From contig JARROA010000019.1 of assembly GCA_037384425.1 (NCBI GenBank), positions 1 through 64,000 of the forward strand: 64,000 nt of DNA, given 5' to 3'. Positions 51,581-60,927 of this stretch are shown piece by piece. A program made the position numbers and the translations under genes. How positions within the stretch are numbered: position 1 is the stretch's first letter; each line of letters starts with the position of its first letter. The stretch comes from Thiodiazotropha sp037384425 (lineage in GTDB: Bacteria; Pseudomonadota; Gammaproteobacteria; Chromatiales; Chromatiaceae). The notes under the pieces were generated by a model that had not been told where the DNA came from, ran no database searches, and saw only the letters and a program-made list of their open reading frames with translations.

Positions 51581-54391
51581 TCAGAAGGCGTTCAGCCGCT
51601 CCTCGACCATGCGTTTGAGCATCAACAGTTCGACGGTGGTGGGCGGCTCGATCGGTTGGAATCCGCTCAGACGAAGCGAGGTGATATAGATGGGATAACG
51701 CTCATTGCTACGGCGCAGGGAGTGGATGTATTCGGCAGTGACGTCGTAGAGCTCGTTACCGTATTCCAGGCGGGTGAACTCCTGGTCTCCGCAGATGAGT
51801 GAGACAGGACGGGCGCCCCGCTCGGCCGATTCGCTGACCAGGGTCAGCTCCATGTAGTCATCGGCGCGTACCAGTGGCACGCGTCGGCGTTCGCATCGGT
51901 ACTCGCCACTGCGGGATCGGATCAGTTCATAGAACTCCGGCTCCGCCAGCAGGTCGCCGCTGTCACCCGGTAGCAGGTTGTGGAGCTGCTGCAGACTGTT
52001 CAGAAAACGTCTCTGCTGCAGCATCAGAAAGCGGGGACTGTCGGCCTGCAGGGTCTGGCGAAAGAGTGCGCCCTGTTCGTCGAGGATATGGATCTCGGTC
52101 TCTTGGGCCTTGATCTCGAAGAAGAGCTGGATCACATCGGGGCGGCCGCTCTTGAAGATCACGGGATAGGGGCTGTTGGCCATGATCTCCGGGTCGAACT
52201 CCAGAGTGCGGAAGACCCGCTGCGGCTGCTGCAGCTCTTCCAGCAGGCTGTCGAACGAATCCAGGCTGCGCCAGCTGTAGCGTCTCTCCTCCTGCTGCAC
52301 GATGAAAAACGCCTTGCCCATGCGGAAGGCATAGCGGCCATTATCGAGGGCGCCGCTGCGGAAGCGTCTGAGAATATGGGCGAACAATTCGATCACGCGC
52401 TGTGCGATCTGCCGGCCGCGCACACTGGAGAAGCTGAAGGCCTGCAGCCGGGGTTCCGGGTCATCGTCCCCGGGTTGCATGTGCAACAGACTGCAGAGAG
52501 AGTCGAGCAGACCATCCGGACCCTGGTGGCGGTTCACCAGCAGCTCACCCCAGCTGGTCTGTACGATCGACTCGTGATGGATCGCCAGATTGGCTCGATT
52601 GGCGGCGAAGCTGAGTGGATCGTGACGTTCACTGGTCAGCTGTTTGCCCTCTTTGGTCAGATGCTCCAAGGGATCGGTGCCGATATTGATGAAGAGCGCC
52701 ATCTGTATCGCCGTGGCCGGCTTGGCCAGGGTCTGCATGCCGGCGGAGGGGGGCATGTAGTGGGGGTAGAGCTGCTCGATGGCATGGTGCAGTGAGAGTA
52801 GTTCACTGCGACTGACCCCGGTCTCGCCCGGGTGGAGGCTGATCAGGGTGTCGCTGTCCCAAACCTGGTTGATGTGGCTCCAGAGCAGGATCTCAATCAG
52901 ATTGGTGGAGATCTTGATCGGCTTCTGGTCGATCAGCACCTCCTCTTCCAGCCGGCCGCGATAGAGCATCCAGGCGAGATTGCCGTCGCGGGTCGGGCGG
53001 TGGTGGAGTGAGAGCTCAGGTTCTGAGAGATTGCGCGAGATGCCGGGGTTGATGTGGTCGATCTTGCCCGGCCGGTGATCCAGTGCGGTGTAGAGCTTAC
53101 GCCCCAGCAGATTCAGCTCCTGCGGGTCGATGGGGCTGATCTCGGCATATTTGCGGGCGAAGTCGGTCAGCAGGCGATAGCTGCGGGTGAGCACGCCGAC
53201 CAGCGCGTTGCGCTCCTGGATCACGCGATCGATCTTCCAGGCCGAGCGGGTGTCGAGCATCTGCAGCTGGGTCTGGCCCCAACCCCAACGGCGGGTCAGT
53301 TCCAGCATGGTCTGGATACGCCAGTTGTCCTGCTGGCGGGTCTGGCTCAGATGCTCGCCGACCTTGAAATAGAAGCAGCGGCGGGCCAGGTCCAGGCGCG
53401 TCTCGTCACCACTCTGTTTGAGGTACTCCTCGACCCGCTGATAGAGCAGGATGTAGGCGTCGAGCTTGTCGATATCCTTCTCTCCGCTGAAGACCGACTC
53501 CTTTGCCTGTTGGGCGAGCCAGCGCGGCGACGGGTAGTCGCGGCTGTAGGCCTCCATGAGAAAGATCTTCAGGATCGACTTGTAGGGCGAATCGATGCCC
53601 TTGTACAGCTGCCACAGGGCGGCGCCGAAAAACTCCTGGGCCGGCACATTGTCGAGACCGCCCAGGTCAAGCACGTCGCTGCGCTTGACAAAGCGGTGGA
53701 ACAGCAGACTGTCGGCGTACTCCTGGTAGACCTCCTCGTACTCTGGGGGTACCAGCCACCACAGTGGATAGCGCCCGGCCAGCAGTACCGCGCTGCGGTA
53801 GAACTCTTCCAGCAGCAGGCTGTGCTGGGTTGAGCCTGTACTCTCCCGCGACAGTTTGGCCTTCTGACCCTGGCGAAAGCGGACCGGATCGATGAGAAAG
53901 ATATGCAGCTCCAGATCGAGTTCGGCGGCACTGCTCTCGATCTGGGCACTCTTCTGCTGCAGCAGCTGGCGCTGGGCGTCGTTGAGGGCCGGATCATGGC
54001 AGAGCCAAAGGTCGAAGTCGCTGCTGGAGGATTGGCCGATGGTGCCGGTGCTGCCCATCAGATAGACGCCGTGAATATGGTACTGGCGTTGGGCCCGCTT
54101 CTTGTACTCGAAGCTGCGGCTCAGTTTCTTGGCAGCGTCCAGGGCCCGTCGGTGGGGGCTGAAGTCGGGAATGCCGATCGGCGTTTCGCTGTTGACGTAG
54201 CCGGGCAGCATCGGGTGGTTGATATGAAACAGCAGTGGCAGCAGGTCGAGAAACTCCTGCTGACTCGGTCTCAACTCCTCGCGGATGCGTAGTAGCCGCT
54301 CCCGATGCAGGCGCTGGAAGCGCTGGCGAATGGTGTTCAGGTCCTTGCGGCTGATGCCCTCGTCAAAACTGATCCGTTGTGAGACAGGCAT
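51581..54391 (-). CDS. cyaA: Class I adenylate cyclase
   Basis: A 936-residue protein that makes cAMP from ATP. The N-terminal catalytic region has HGVYLMGSTGTIGQSSSSDFDLWLCHDPAL (about 105-135), the nucleotidyltransferase-fold Gly-Ser and Asp-x-Asp residues, and AQQAKESVFSGEKDIDKLDAYILLYQRVEEYL. Later segments such as KIDRVIQERNALVGVLTRSYRLLTDFARK and HFGTDPLEHLTKEGKQL-like blocks also fit CyaA. Length is somewhat above E. coli CyaA (848), within the range of other gammaproteobacteria. It lies upstream of lptM-dapF-DUF484-xerC on the same strand; the 168-base gap holds a degenerate REP. Partner Crp is not in the window, but an N-terminal cNMP-binding HDOD protein is (1-1229). Confidence 0.95.
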   Translation of the reverse strand: MPVSQRISFDEGISRKDLNTIRQRFQRLHRERLLRIREELRPSQQEFLDLLPLLFHINHPMLPGYVNSETPIGIPDFSPHRRALDAAKKLSRSFEYKKRAQRQYHIHGVYLMGSTGTIGQSSSSDFDLWLCHDPALNDAQRQLLQQKSAQIESSAAELDLELHIFLIDPVRFRQGQKAKLSRESTGSTQHSLLLEEFYRSAVLLAGRYPLWWLVPPEYEEVYQEYADSLLFHRFVKRSDVLDLGGLDNVPAQEFFGAALWQLYKGIDSPYKSILKIFLMEAYSRDYPSPRWLAQQAKESVFSGEKDIDKLDAYILLYQRVEEYLKQSGDETRLDLARRCFYFKVGEHLSQTRQQDNWRIQTMLELTRRWGWGQTQLQMLDTRSAWKIDRVIQERNALVGVLTRSYRLLTDFARKYAEISPIDPQELNLLGRKLYTALDHRPGKIDHINPGISRNLSEPELSLHHRPTRDGNLAWMLYRGRLEEEVLIDQKPIKISTNLIEILLWSHINQVWDSDTLISLHPGETGVSRSELLSLHHAIEQLYPHYMPPSAGMQTLAKPATAIQMALFINIGTDPLEHLTKEGKQLTSERHDPLSFAANRANLAIHHESIVQTSWGELLVNRHQGPDGLLDSLCSLLHMQPGDDDPEPRLQAFSFSSVRGRQIAQRVIELFAHILRRFRSGALDNGRYAFRMGKAFFIVQQEERRYSWRSLDSFDSLLEELQQPQRVFRTLEFDPEIMANSPYPVIFKSGRPDVIQLFFEIKAQETEIHILDEQGALFRQTLQADSPRFLMLQQRRFLNSLQQLHNLLPGDSGDLLAEPEFYELIRSRSGEYRCERRRVPLVRADDYMELTLVSESAERGARPVSLICGDQEFTRLEYGNELYDVTAEYIHSLRRSNERYPIYITSLRLSGFQPIEPPTTVELLMLKRMVEERLNAF

Positions 54392-54404
54392 GGACGCACC
54401 TGTC

Positions 54405-55202
54405 TCAGAGCGTAGCCAGAGTGCGCTGAATCAGTCGTTTTGGATCGTCACCTTTCTCCCAGGCGGCCACACCGAAGGCCAGTTGCGGCAGGGGATTATC
54501 GCCGAGGTCGCTCAATGCGCCTTCCTTGCACTCGTCAATGATCTGTTCCAGCAACCGACGGGCATCCTCGACACTGGTTTCGGGCATCAGCAGCAGAAAC
54601 AGCTCGTCCTCGAAGCGGCCGATGATGTCGGCCCAGCGCAGCCGCTCGCGCAGGTAGTGGGCGAGGGCCAGGATCGAACCGTCGGGCAGACCCACATCGG
54701 GCAGGTCCGGGTGGGTGAGGCGCATGGCGCCGAGTGTCAACAGATTGCCGTAGCGACGGCTGCGGGTGACTTGGGCCTCGAGTGCCTGCAGGGTGGCCCT
54801 GCGATTGGCCATACCGGTCAGGGCGTCGGTGATGGTCAGATCCTCCACCTGGCGTCGCAGCAGGTCGTTCTCCTGCTGGGCTTGTACCTGGGAGCTGATG
54901 TCCTGATAGAAATGGATGCGCAACTGGGTGTTGGCGCCGTCTGCGACCTCTTTTACTTCACGATGGAGCCAGCGCTCCCCATCCCCGTTGAGCGAGAGAT
55001 GGAGGATGTCGGTTTCATCGAAGAGGGCGTGCAGGCCCTCCGGCAAGGTGGTTTTGTCCTTTCCGACCAGCTCATCACGGTCCAGATTCAACATCGTTTC
55101 CAGGGCCGGATTGATCCAGCGGATGCAGATCTGGTCGTCGATTGCCAGCATCCCTGTGGGGCAGGCTTCATAGAGGGCCTGATTGAATTGGATTTTGGCC
55201 AT
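54405..55202 (-). CDS. PAS domain protein with degenerate GGDEF domain
   Basis: A 265-residue soluble protein. A PAS-like domain (about 8-110: ACPTGMLAIDDQICIRWINPALETMLNLDRDELVGK) leads through a coiled coil to a GGDEF-fold domain (about 118-262: DLTITDALTGMANRRATLQALEAQV). The GGDEF signature itself is replaced by EDELF (198-202, in IIGRFEDELFLLLMPETS), so no diguanylate cyclase activity is expected. It may bind GTP or c-di-GMP, or act through protein contacts. It lies 13 bases upstream of cyaA on the same strand and may be co-transcribed. Confidence 0.85.
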   Translation of the reverse strand: MAKIQFNQALYEACPTGMLAIDDQICIRWINPALETMLNLDRDELVGKDKTTLPEGLHALFDETDILHLSLNGDGERWLHREVKEVADGANTQLRIHFYQDISSQVQAQQENDLLRRQVEDLTITDALTGMANRRATLQALEAQVTRSRRYGNLLTLGAMRLTHPDLPDVGLPDGSILALAHYLRERLRWADIIGRFEDELFLLLMPETSVEDARRLLEQIIDECKEGALSDLGDNPLPQLAFGVAAWEKGDDPKRLIQRTLATL

Positions 55203-55350
55203 GTTTCGATTCTCTCCCTAAACAGCGCAGTGGCCACCACGGGCCATGTTTTTCTTGGCACGGCGGGCCCGGCTGGAGCAGAGCCGCTCCTCAGACACAA
55301 TAAGCGGCCGCGATCGATGAATCTTTAGAGGTAGGTAGACAGACCGCAGG

Positions 55351-55821
55351 TCAGTTGTAGACGGCGGTGATGCGCCATTCGGCGCCCTGCAGTTTGAGGT
55401 GGGCATGCACCGGATTGTCATCCAGATCGCCGATGCGCAGCAGCAGTCGGTCGGGACCGTCGAAGAAGGCGTAGCTGAGATGCCTGTAGAAGCCGCCCTC
55501 GCTGGGATTGGTGTTATGGGAGCGCAGCTGAGCGGCCACCCACTCCGTATCGACCATCTGGTCGACGGCGTCGGCGCCCAGCTTCTGGATGCCCTCCTGT
55601 AGCCAGTCGATAAAACTGTTGGAGACATTGCCGATCGAACTCTCCAGGTTCTTGTTCAGCTTGCGCTTGATCTGCTCGCGTACCGATTCGATATCGATCA
55701 TCTCGGCAAGGGTTTGCCGATGATGCAGAGTCAGCGCCCGGTCGAGCCGATAGACCGCGGTGTAGGGCCAGATCAGAAACGCCAGGATACAGAGCAACAA
55801 CAGGGAAGCGAATGCCTTCAT
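55351..55821 (-). CDS. DUF2939 family protein
   Basis: A 156-residue protein with an N-terminal signal or anchor helix (FASLLLLCILAFLIWPYTAVYRL, about 4-26) and a periplasmic domain. YTAVYRLDRALTLHHRQTLAEMIDIESVREQIKRKLN followed by FDGPDRLLLRIGDLDDNPVHAHLKLQGAEWRITAVYN at the C-terminus fits the DUF2939 pattern. Function unknown. It stands alone on the minus strand, 148 bases upstream of the PAS-GGDEF gene; the region between has no gene. Confidence 0.8.
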   Translation of the reverse strand: MKAFASLLLLCILAFLIWPYTAVYRLDRALTLHHRQTLAEMIDIESVREQIKRKLNKNLESSIGNVSNSFIDWLQEGIQKLGADAVDQMVDTEWVAAQLRSHNTNPSEGGFYRHLSYAFFDGPDRLLLRIGDLDDNPVHAHLKLQGAEWRITAVYN

Positions 55822-55915
55822 CTATCTACTTCATAACTACGTGCAGGACTCCGGCGGTGTCGCTATCCGATTCCGCAGCGTGGTTGATTTCCCGAGTGCG
55901 GCAGTCGGCTGAGGC

Positions 55916-56188
55916 TCAGTGCCGGGGCCTGCGGTTTGGGCGGTCTTCCCGGGGTCTCGCCTCATTGACCCGCAGATTTCGGCCGCCGACCTCTTTTTCA
56001 TTCAATGCCTTCATGGCCGTCTCCGCATCGGCGTCGCTGGCCATCTCTACAAAGCCGAATCCTTTTGATCGGCCGGAGAATTTATCCATGATGACAGTAG
56101 CGCTGGAGACGTCGCCGTAAGACGTGAACAGGTCACGCAGCTGGTCGTCCTTGATGCTCCAGGGCAGGTTTCCTACGTAGATTTTCAT
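55916..56188 (-). CDS. RNA-recognition-motif protein
   Basis: A 90-residue single RRM domain from ATG 56188. RNP2 is IYVGNL (3-8) and RNP1 is KGFGFVEM (42-49); both aromatic pairs are present. The tail is basic (about 75-90, Arg/Pro-rich). Such small RRM proteins occur in many proteobacteria and cyanobacteria, are sometimes cold-induced, and are presumed single-stranded RNA binders. It is preceded by a 152-base gap without gene and is transcribed alone. Confidence 0.9.
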   Translation of the reverse strand: MKIYVGNLPWSIKDDQLRDLFTSYGDVSSATVIMDKFSGRSKGFGFVEMASDADAETAMKALNEKEVGGRNLRVNEARPREDRPNRRPRH

Positions 56189-56340
56189 CGTCAACTCTCG
56201 AACTGTGCAAAGGGTCTAACCGTGCGTCGCAACAGCCTACCGGTCCGTGGCGGCGCAGCTGCAGCGATCGGGTCTCTATTCACCTTCAGGGCTGCAGCAT
56301 TCTACAGGAGCTGGCATGTTCCGCTCCCTGTGTGGGCACT

Positions 56341-58251
56341 TTAGTACGTTTCCTCCGATTCTGCAGCCTCTATTTGTTCGCCAATTTCGAGCCAGCGCAT
56401 CTCCGCGGTCTCGAGTAGACGATCCACCTCGGTTTTGTCCGCCAGCAGGGCTTTGAGTTCCGTTTTGCGCCCGGCTTCATAAAGCGTGCGGTCCGAGAGC
56501 TGCTGTTCAAACTCCCGCTGCCGCTGCTGCAGGCCGCTCATCTCCCGCTCCACCTTTTGTTGTTCCTCCTTCAGCGGTTGCAGTCGGCGGCGTTGTTCTG
56601 CCTGCAGGCGTTTGCGCTCCTTGCGGGCACTGGCGGTATGCTCGCCCTGCGGGACAGATTGCGGCTCATCAGTCTGATTGCGACGTTGCTCGGCGAGCCA
56701 GCCGGGGTAGTCATCGAGATCACCTTGAAAATCATCGACCCGGCCCGCGTGCACCAGACATAGCCTGTCGGTAGTGACGCGCAGCAGGTGGCGATCATGG
56801 GAAACGATCAGCATTGCTCCCTCGTAGGCCTGCAGGGCAAGCGCAACGGCATGGCGCATTTCCAGATCCAGATGGTTGGTCGGTTCGTCGAGCAAGAGCA
56901 GGTTGGGTCGCTGATAGACCAGCAGGGCAAGCACCAGACGGGCCTTCTCTCCGCCTGAAAAGGGTGCCACCGGCTCCAGTACCCGGTCGCCCTGGAAACC
57001 GAAGCCGCCGAGGAAGTTACGCAGCTCCTGTTCGCTGGTCCGGGCATCCAGGCGTTGCAGGTGCAGCAGAGCGCAGGCCTGCGGGTCGAGTTGCTCCAAC
57101 TGGTGTTGAGCGAAATAGCCGATGCGCAGATCCTGCGCCGGAAGTCGTTCGCCCTGCAGCGGGGCCAGCTCATCCGCCAACAGTTTGATCAGGGTCGACT
57201 TGCCGGCCCCGTTGGGGCCCAGCAGGCCGATGCGGTCGCCCGGTTCGATGGTCATGTCGACAGCCTGCAGAATCGGGTTCCGATCATAGCCTGCGCTGGC
57301 CTGACGCAACTGCAACAGGGGGTGAGGGTTCTTGTCGGGAGCCAGGAAGGCGAAATGAAAGGGGGAGTCCACGTGAGCCGGCGTGATCAGCTCCATGCGT
57401 TGCAGCGCCTTGAGTCGGCTCTGGGCCTGCCGCGCCTTGGTCGCCTTGGCGCGGAAACGGTCGACATAGCTGTGGATGTGGGCGATCTCCCGCTGCTGTT
57501 TCTCGTACTCCACCTGCTGATTGGCCAGGCGGGCGGCGCGGATCTGCTCGAAGCCTGAGTAGTTACCGCTGTAGAGGGTGGCCCGCTGTTGCTCCAGGTG
57601 GACGATGTGGTCGCTGATACGGTCGAGGAAGTCGCGGTCGTGCGAGATCAGCAGCAGGGTGCCCGGGTAGTTGCGCAACCAGTCCTCGAGCCAGATCACC
57701 GCATCCAGGTCGAGGTGGTTGGTGGGCTCGTCGAGCAACAGCAGATCGGAGCGGCACATCAGGGCCTGGGCCAGGTTCAAGCGCATGCGCCAGCCGCCGG
57801 AAAAGTGGCTGACCGCCCGTTCCTCGTCGCCAATGGCAAAACCCAGGCCGTGCATCAGTTCACCGGCGCGGGCCCTGGCGCTGTAACCATCGGCGTGCAG
57901 CAGGGCTTCGTGCAGGCGGGCCTGGCGTTCGCCGTCGTTGTCGGCCTGGGCGTTTGCAAGCTCCCGCTCGATGCGGCGCAGTTCCCGGTCACCGTCGATG
58001 ACGAACTCGATGGCGGGAGTCTCCATTGCCGGCATCTCTTGGGCCACGTGGGCGATTTCCAGTCTGGGAGGCAGATCGAGCGAGCCCTCGTCGGCGTGCA
58101 GATCACCCAGGATCAGGCTGAACAGGCTCGACTTACCGGTGCCGTTGCCGCCGGTGATGCCCACCTTCCAGCCGGCATGCAGGGTGAAGTCGGCCCGCTC
58201 GAAGAGCAGCCGCGGACCGCGGCGCAGGGCAAGATGATCGAATCGCAGCAT
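56341..58251 (-). CDS. yheS: ABC-F family ATPase (YheS)
   Basis: A 636-residue protein from ATG 58251, the same length as E. coli YheS (637); the frame continues upstream without similarity. Two ABC ATPase domains: first Walker A GITGGNGTGKSS (31-42), signature SHFSGGWRMRLNLAQAL and LLLLDEPTNHLDLDAVIWLE; second Walker A LLGPNGAGKSTLI (about 340), signature PFSGGEKARLVLALL and LLLLDEPTNHLDLEMRHAV. The linker between them and a C-terminal coiled coil (about 545-630) are intact; there are no membrane helices. ABC-F proteins act on the ribosome, resolving stalled peptides; the exact role of YheS is linked to arrest-peptide relief. Confidence 0.95.
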   Translation of the reverse strand: MLRFDHLALRRGPRLLFERADFTLHAGWKVGITGGNGTGKSSLFSLILGDLHADEGSLDLPPRLEIAHVAQEMPAMETPAIEFVIDGDRELRRIERELANAQADNDGERQARLHEALLHADGYSARARAGELMHGLGFAIGDEERAVSHFSGGWRMRLNLAQALMCRSDLLLLDEPTNHLDLDAVIWLEDWLRNYPGTLLLISHDRDFLDRISDHIVHLEQQRATLYSGNYSGFEQIRAARLANQQVEYEKQQREIAHIHSYVDRFRAKATKARQAQSRLKALQRMELITPAHVDSPFHFAFLAPDKNPHPLLQLRQASAGYDRNPILQAVDMTIEPGDRIGLLGPNGAGKSTLIKLLADELAPLQGERLPAQDLRIGYFAQHQLEQLDPQACALLHLQRLDARTSEQELRNFLGGFGFQGDRVLEPVAPFSGGEKARLVLALLVYQRPNLLLLDEPTNHLDLEMRHAVALALQAYEGAMLIVSHDRHLLRVTTDRLCLVHAGRVDDFQGDLDDYPGWLAEQRRNQTDEPQSVPQGEHTASARKERKRLQAEQRRRLQPLKEEQQKVEREMSGLQQRQREFEQQLSDRTLYEAGRKTELKALLADKTEVDRLLETAEMRWLEIGEQIEAAESEETY

Positions 58252-58356
58252 GGGGCGGGAGTGTAACAGCCATCGGGTTGCGGCTGGAGTGTTGAGCAGA
58301 AAAATCGTCCGCAAATGGACGCAAATGGTTATTCGATCAATGATCGTTCCTGACGG

Positions 58357-58471
58357 GTAGGGTGCGGCTTGCCGCACCGAATTCTGGTGAGGTTGCTCCT
58401 GGCCTAATCTCCAACCCCGATCTCTGCTCGTATTCCTAATAGAGATGATGGTGCGGCAAGCCGCACCCTAC
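58357..58471. repeat. REP-like elements G in divergent order
   Basis: Forward element 58357-58378 (GTAG head) and reverse element 58450-58471 (CTAC tail), 71 bases apart. Both are perfect GGTGCGGC-(AA/TT)-GCCGCACC palindromes. The order is opposite to that of pairs A-F, where the reverse element comes first and the gap is 9-16 bases. They lie between yheS and the isochorismatase-family gene. Confidence 0.85.
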
Positions 58472-58484
58472 GTTGTATTTGCGA

Positions 58485-59165
58485 TCAGTCGAACGAAACT
58501 GCCAGGCATGCCTTGAGCTCAGCAAGCTGCATCACCTGGCAGTAGATCATGTTGATGATCTCCAGCTCACGCCGATGCAACTCATCGGTGCCGGCGGCGC
58601 AGCAGTCTTCCACCACGATCACGTCATAGCTCTCGTCGGCCAGGCTGCGCACGGTGGAGGAGACGCACTGATCGGTGAAGATGCCGGCCACGATCACCCG
58701 CTTGATGCCCAGATTGTGCAGGATCAGCCGCAGATTGGTGCCGGTCAGCGCGCTGTCGGTGGTCTTGAGCACGGTGATCTCATCCTCTCCGGGGGTCAGT
58801 TCGGGCACCAGCTGGGAGGGCTCGCTCTCCTTCGGCAGCAGCAGGTAGTTCCAGCCCGGTTTCTTCTGACTCAGGGAGCGGTCGCGCCCATCCTGGGTCA
58901 GGCAGGCGATGCGGGCAAACAGGGGTTCGATAGCGCTTGCCCGGCAGGTCGCGATCAGATCGGCGGTGTTGGGGATGACGATCTGGCGCATGCGTTCCAG
59001 GAAGGGCTGCCAGCGCGCGGCTTGTTGCGGGTCCTCCGGTGTCTGCATGTAGGTGTTCTGGATATCGATCACCAACAGTGCGGTTTCGGCGGGAAGGATG
59101 TGGATCGCTTCGGGTTCGGGCGCTCCCTCGTAGTAGAAAGAGCGGTAGTCGGTCTTCCAGTTCAT
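58485..59165 (-). CDS. Isochorismatase-family cysteine hydrolase
   Basis: A 226-residue cytosolic hydrolase. The triad of the family is complete: Asp34 in LLVIDIQNTYM, Lys134 in VLKTTDSALTGTN and Cys167 in FTDQCVSSTVRSLADESYD, with the cis-peptide pattern GIFTDQC. Members hydrolyse isochorismate, nicotinamide, biuret, ureidoacrylate and similar amides. The substrate cannot be decided; the combination of a Thr-Asp-Ser loop after Lys134 and the N-terminal DYRSFYYEG extension is not that of a standard nicotinamidase. It stands alone, upstream of a REP pair. Confidence 0.88.
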   Translation of the reverse strand: MNWKTDYRSFYYEGAPEPEAIHILPAETALLVIDIQNTYMQTPEDPQQAARWQPFLERMRQIVIPNTADLIATCRASAIEPLFARIACLTQDGRDRSLSQKKPGWNYLLLPKESEPSQLVPELTPGEDEITVLKTTDSALTGTNLRLILHNLGIKRVIVAGIFTDQCVSSTVRSLADESYDVIVVEDCCAAGTDELHRRELEIINMIYCQVMQLAELKACLAVSFD

Positions 59166-59271
59166 GCGGTGGCCTCGGTCTTAGGGAGGGTTTGCTCGTG
59201 ATGTTCTGACATCGAGTGTGCCCGAAGCCGAGGGGCGATGCCATGGATCTGACTGCCCTGTCGAGCGGTAT

Positions 59272-60774
59272 TCAGTGTCGATCGAGACGCCGATAGCCGA
59301 TGGCCTCGCTCAGGTGGGTGGTGGAAATCCGGGCAGAGGCTTCCAGATCGGCGATAGTGCGGGCAAGTTTGAGGATACGGTGATAGGCGCGCATGGAGAG
59401 TCCGAGACGCTCTATCGCCTGATGCAGCAGCTGGTGTTCCGCCCCGTCGAGCCGGGTATGTCGCTCCAACGCCCTCACCTCGAGCGCATGGTTACGTACG
59501 CCCTGGCGCTCCAGTTGTCGTTCGATGGCGCGAGCCACTCGCTGGGCGACGCTGCGGCTCGACTCGGCGGCGAGGGTGGTTCCTGCTTGCATCGAAACCG
59601 ACTGCCTGGGTACCTCCACATGCATATCGATGCGGTCGAGCAGCGGTCCCGACAGGCGGTTGCGGTAGCGCGCCACCTGTTCGGCGGTACAGCGACAGCG
59701 TGCGGTGCCATCTCCCAGGTAGCCGCAGGCACAGGGGTTCATGGCTGCGACGAGTTGGAAACGGGCCGGAAACTCGGCCTGCTGGGCGGCCCGTGAAATG
59801 GTGATCGAGCCACTCTCCATGGGCTCGCGCAGCACCTCGAGCACGGCACGGTCGAACTCGGGCAGCTCGTCCAGGAACAGGACGCCGTTGTGCGCCAGGG
59901 AGATCTCACCCGGGCGGGGTCTTCCCCCGCCCCCCACCAGTGCCACCGCCGACGCCGTATGGTGGGGAGCGCGAAACGGCCGTTGGCGCCAGCGCATCGG
60001 ATCGAATGGCTGTTGTGCGATGGAGGCGATGGCGGCGCTCTCGAGTCCCTCTTCCTCGGTCAGGGGTGGCAGGATTCCGGGTAGACGGCTGGCCAGCATC
60101 GATTTACCGGTGCCGGGCGGACCGATGAAGAGCAGTGCATGCCCGCCCGACGCGGCCACTTCCAGTGCACGCCGTGCCTGGTGTTGGCCTTTGACATCAG
60201 CCAGGTCCGGCTGGGCCTCTGCATGGATCTGAGTGTTGTTTTTTTGTAACAGTTCCAGCGGCTCCATGCCGTTGAGATGGCGACAGACCGCCAACAGGTG
60301 CGAAGCGGCATGACTTTTTAAGTCGCTGACCAGGGCCGCCTCCTGTGCGTTTTGCTGCGGGACGATCAGTGTCCTGCCGGCCGTCCTGGCGGCCAATGCT
60401 GCGGGCAGCACGCCACTCACCGGGCGCAACTCGCCCGAGAGCGCCAGCTCCCCGGTGAATTCATGGCTGGCCAATGCCGCTAGGGGAATCTGCCCCGAGG
60501 CGGCGAGGATGCCGAGCGCGATCGGCAGATCGAATCGTCCACCCTCCTTCGGCAGATCGGCCGGTGCCAGGTTGATGGTGATGCGTCGGGTGGGGAATTC
60601 GAACTGGCTGTTGGTCAGCGCGCCGCGTACCCGGTCCTTGCTTTCTCTCACTGCCAGCTCGGGCAAGCCGACGATGGAGAGGCCGGGCAAGCCGTTGGCG
60701 AGGTGCACCTCGACGGTGACCAGGGGGGCATCGATGCCGGCTTGGGCGCGGCTGTAGAGTATGGCCAGAGACAT
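59272..60774 (-). CDS. comM: ComM / YifB family Mg-chelatase-like AAA+ ATPase
   Basis: A 500-residue protein from ATG 60774 (a TTG or other upstream start lacks support). An N-terminal Lon-protease-fold domain (about 15-170; PADLPKEGGRFDLPIALGILAASGQIP) is followed by the AAA+ domain with Walker A FIGPPGTGKSMLASRLP (217-233), NGVLFLDELPEFDRAVLEVLREP (Walker B) and a zinc-type cysteine cluster PCACGYLGDGTARCRC. ComM is a hexameric helicase that promotes branch migration of integrated DNA in natural transformation. Its presence does not prove competence. It precedes ubiK's end by 153 bases on the same strand. Confidence 0.93.
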   Translation of the reverse strand: MSLAILYSRAQAGIDAPLVTVEVHLANGLPGLSIVGLPELAVRESKDRVRGALTNSQFEFPTRRITINLAPADLPKEGGRFDLPIALGILAASGQIPLAALASHEFTGELALSGELRPVSGVLPAALAARTAGRTLIVPQQNAQEAALVSDLKSHAASHLLAVCRHLNGMEPLELLQKNNTQIHAEAQPDLADVKGQHQARRALEVAASGGHALLFIGPPGTGKSMLASRLPGILPPLTEEEGLESAAIASIAQQPFDPMRWRQRPFRAPHHTASAVALVGGGGRPRPGEISLAHNGVLFLDELPEFDRAVLEVLREPMESGSITISRAAQQAEFPARFQLVAAMNPCACGYLGDGTARCRCTAEQVARYRNRLSGPLLDRIDMHVEVPRQSVSMQAGTTLAAESSRSVAQRVARAIERQLERQGVRNHALEVRALERHTRLDGAEHQLLHQAIERLGLSMRAYHRILKLARTIADLEASARISTTHLSEAIGYRRLDRH

Positions 60775-60927
60775 GGAGTCCTTTCCTGTTGTGGCTATTT
60801 GCATGCCGGCATTCAGGCCGGTGTGCTGAGAGTTTAGGGTGGCTGGACGGCTCGGATCAAGCCGGATCTCTGGATGGCTGTAGGCCGCTATGGGGGCGCG
60901 TAAGCCGCGTCCTGGCAGGGGGAGATC

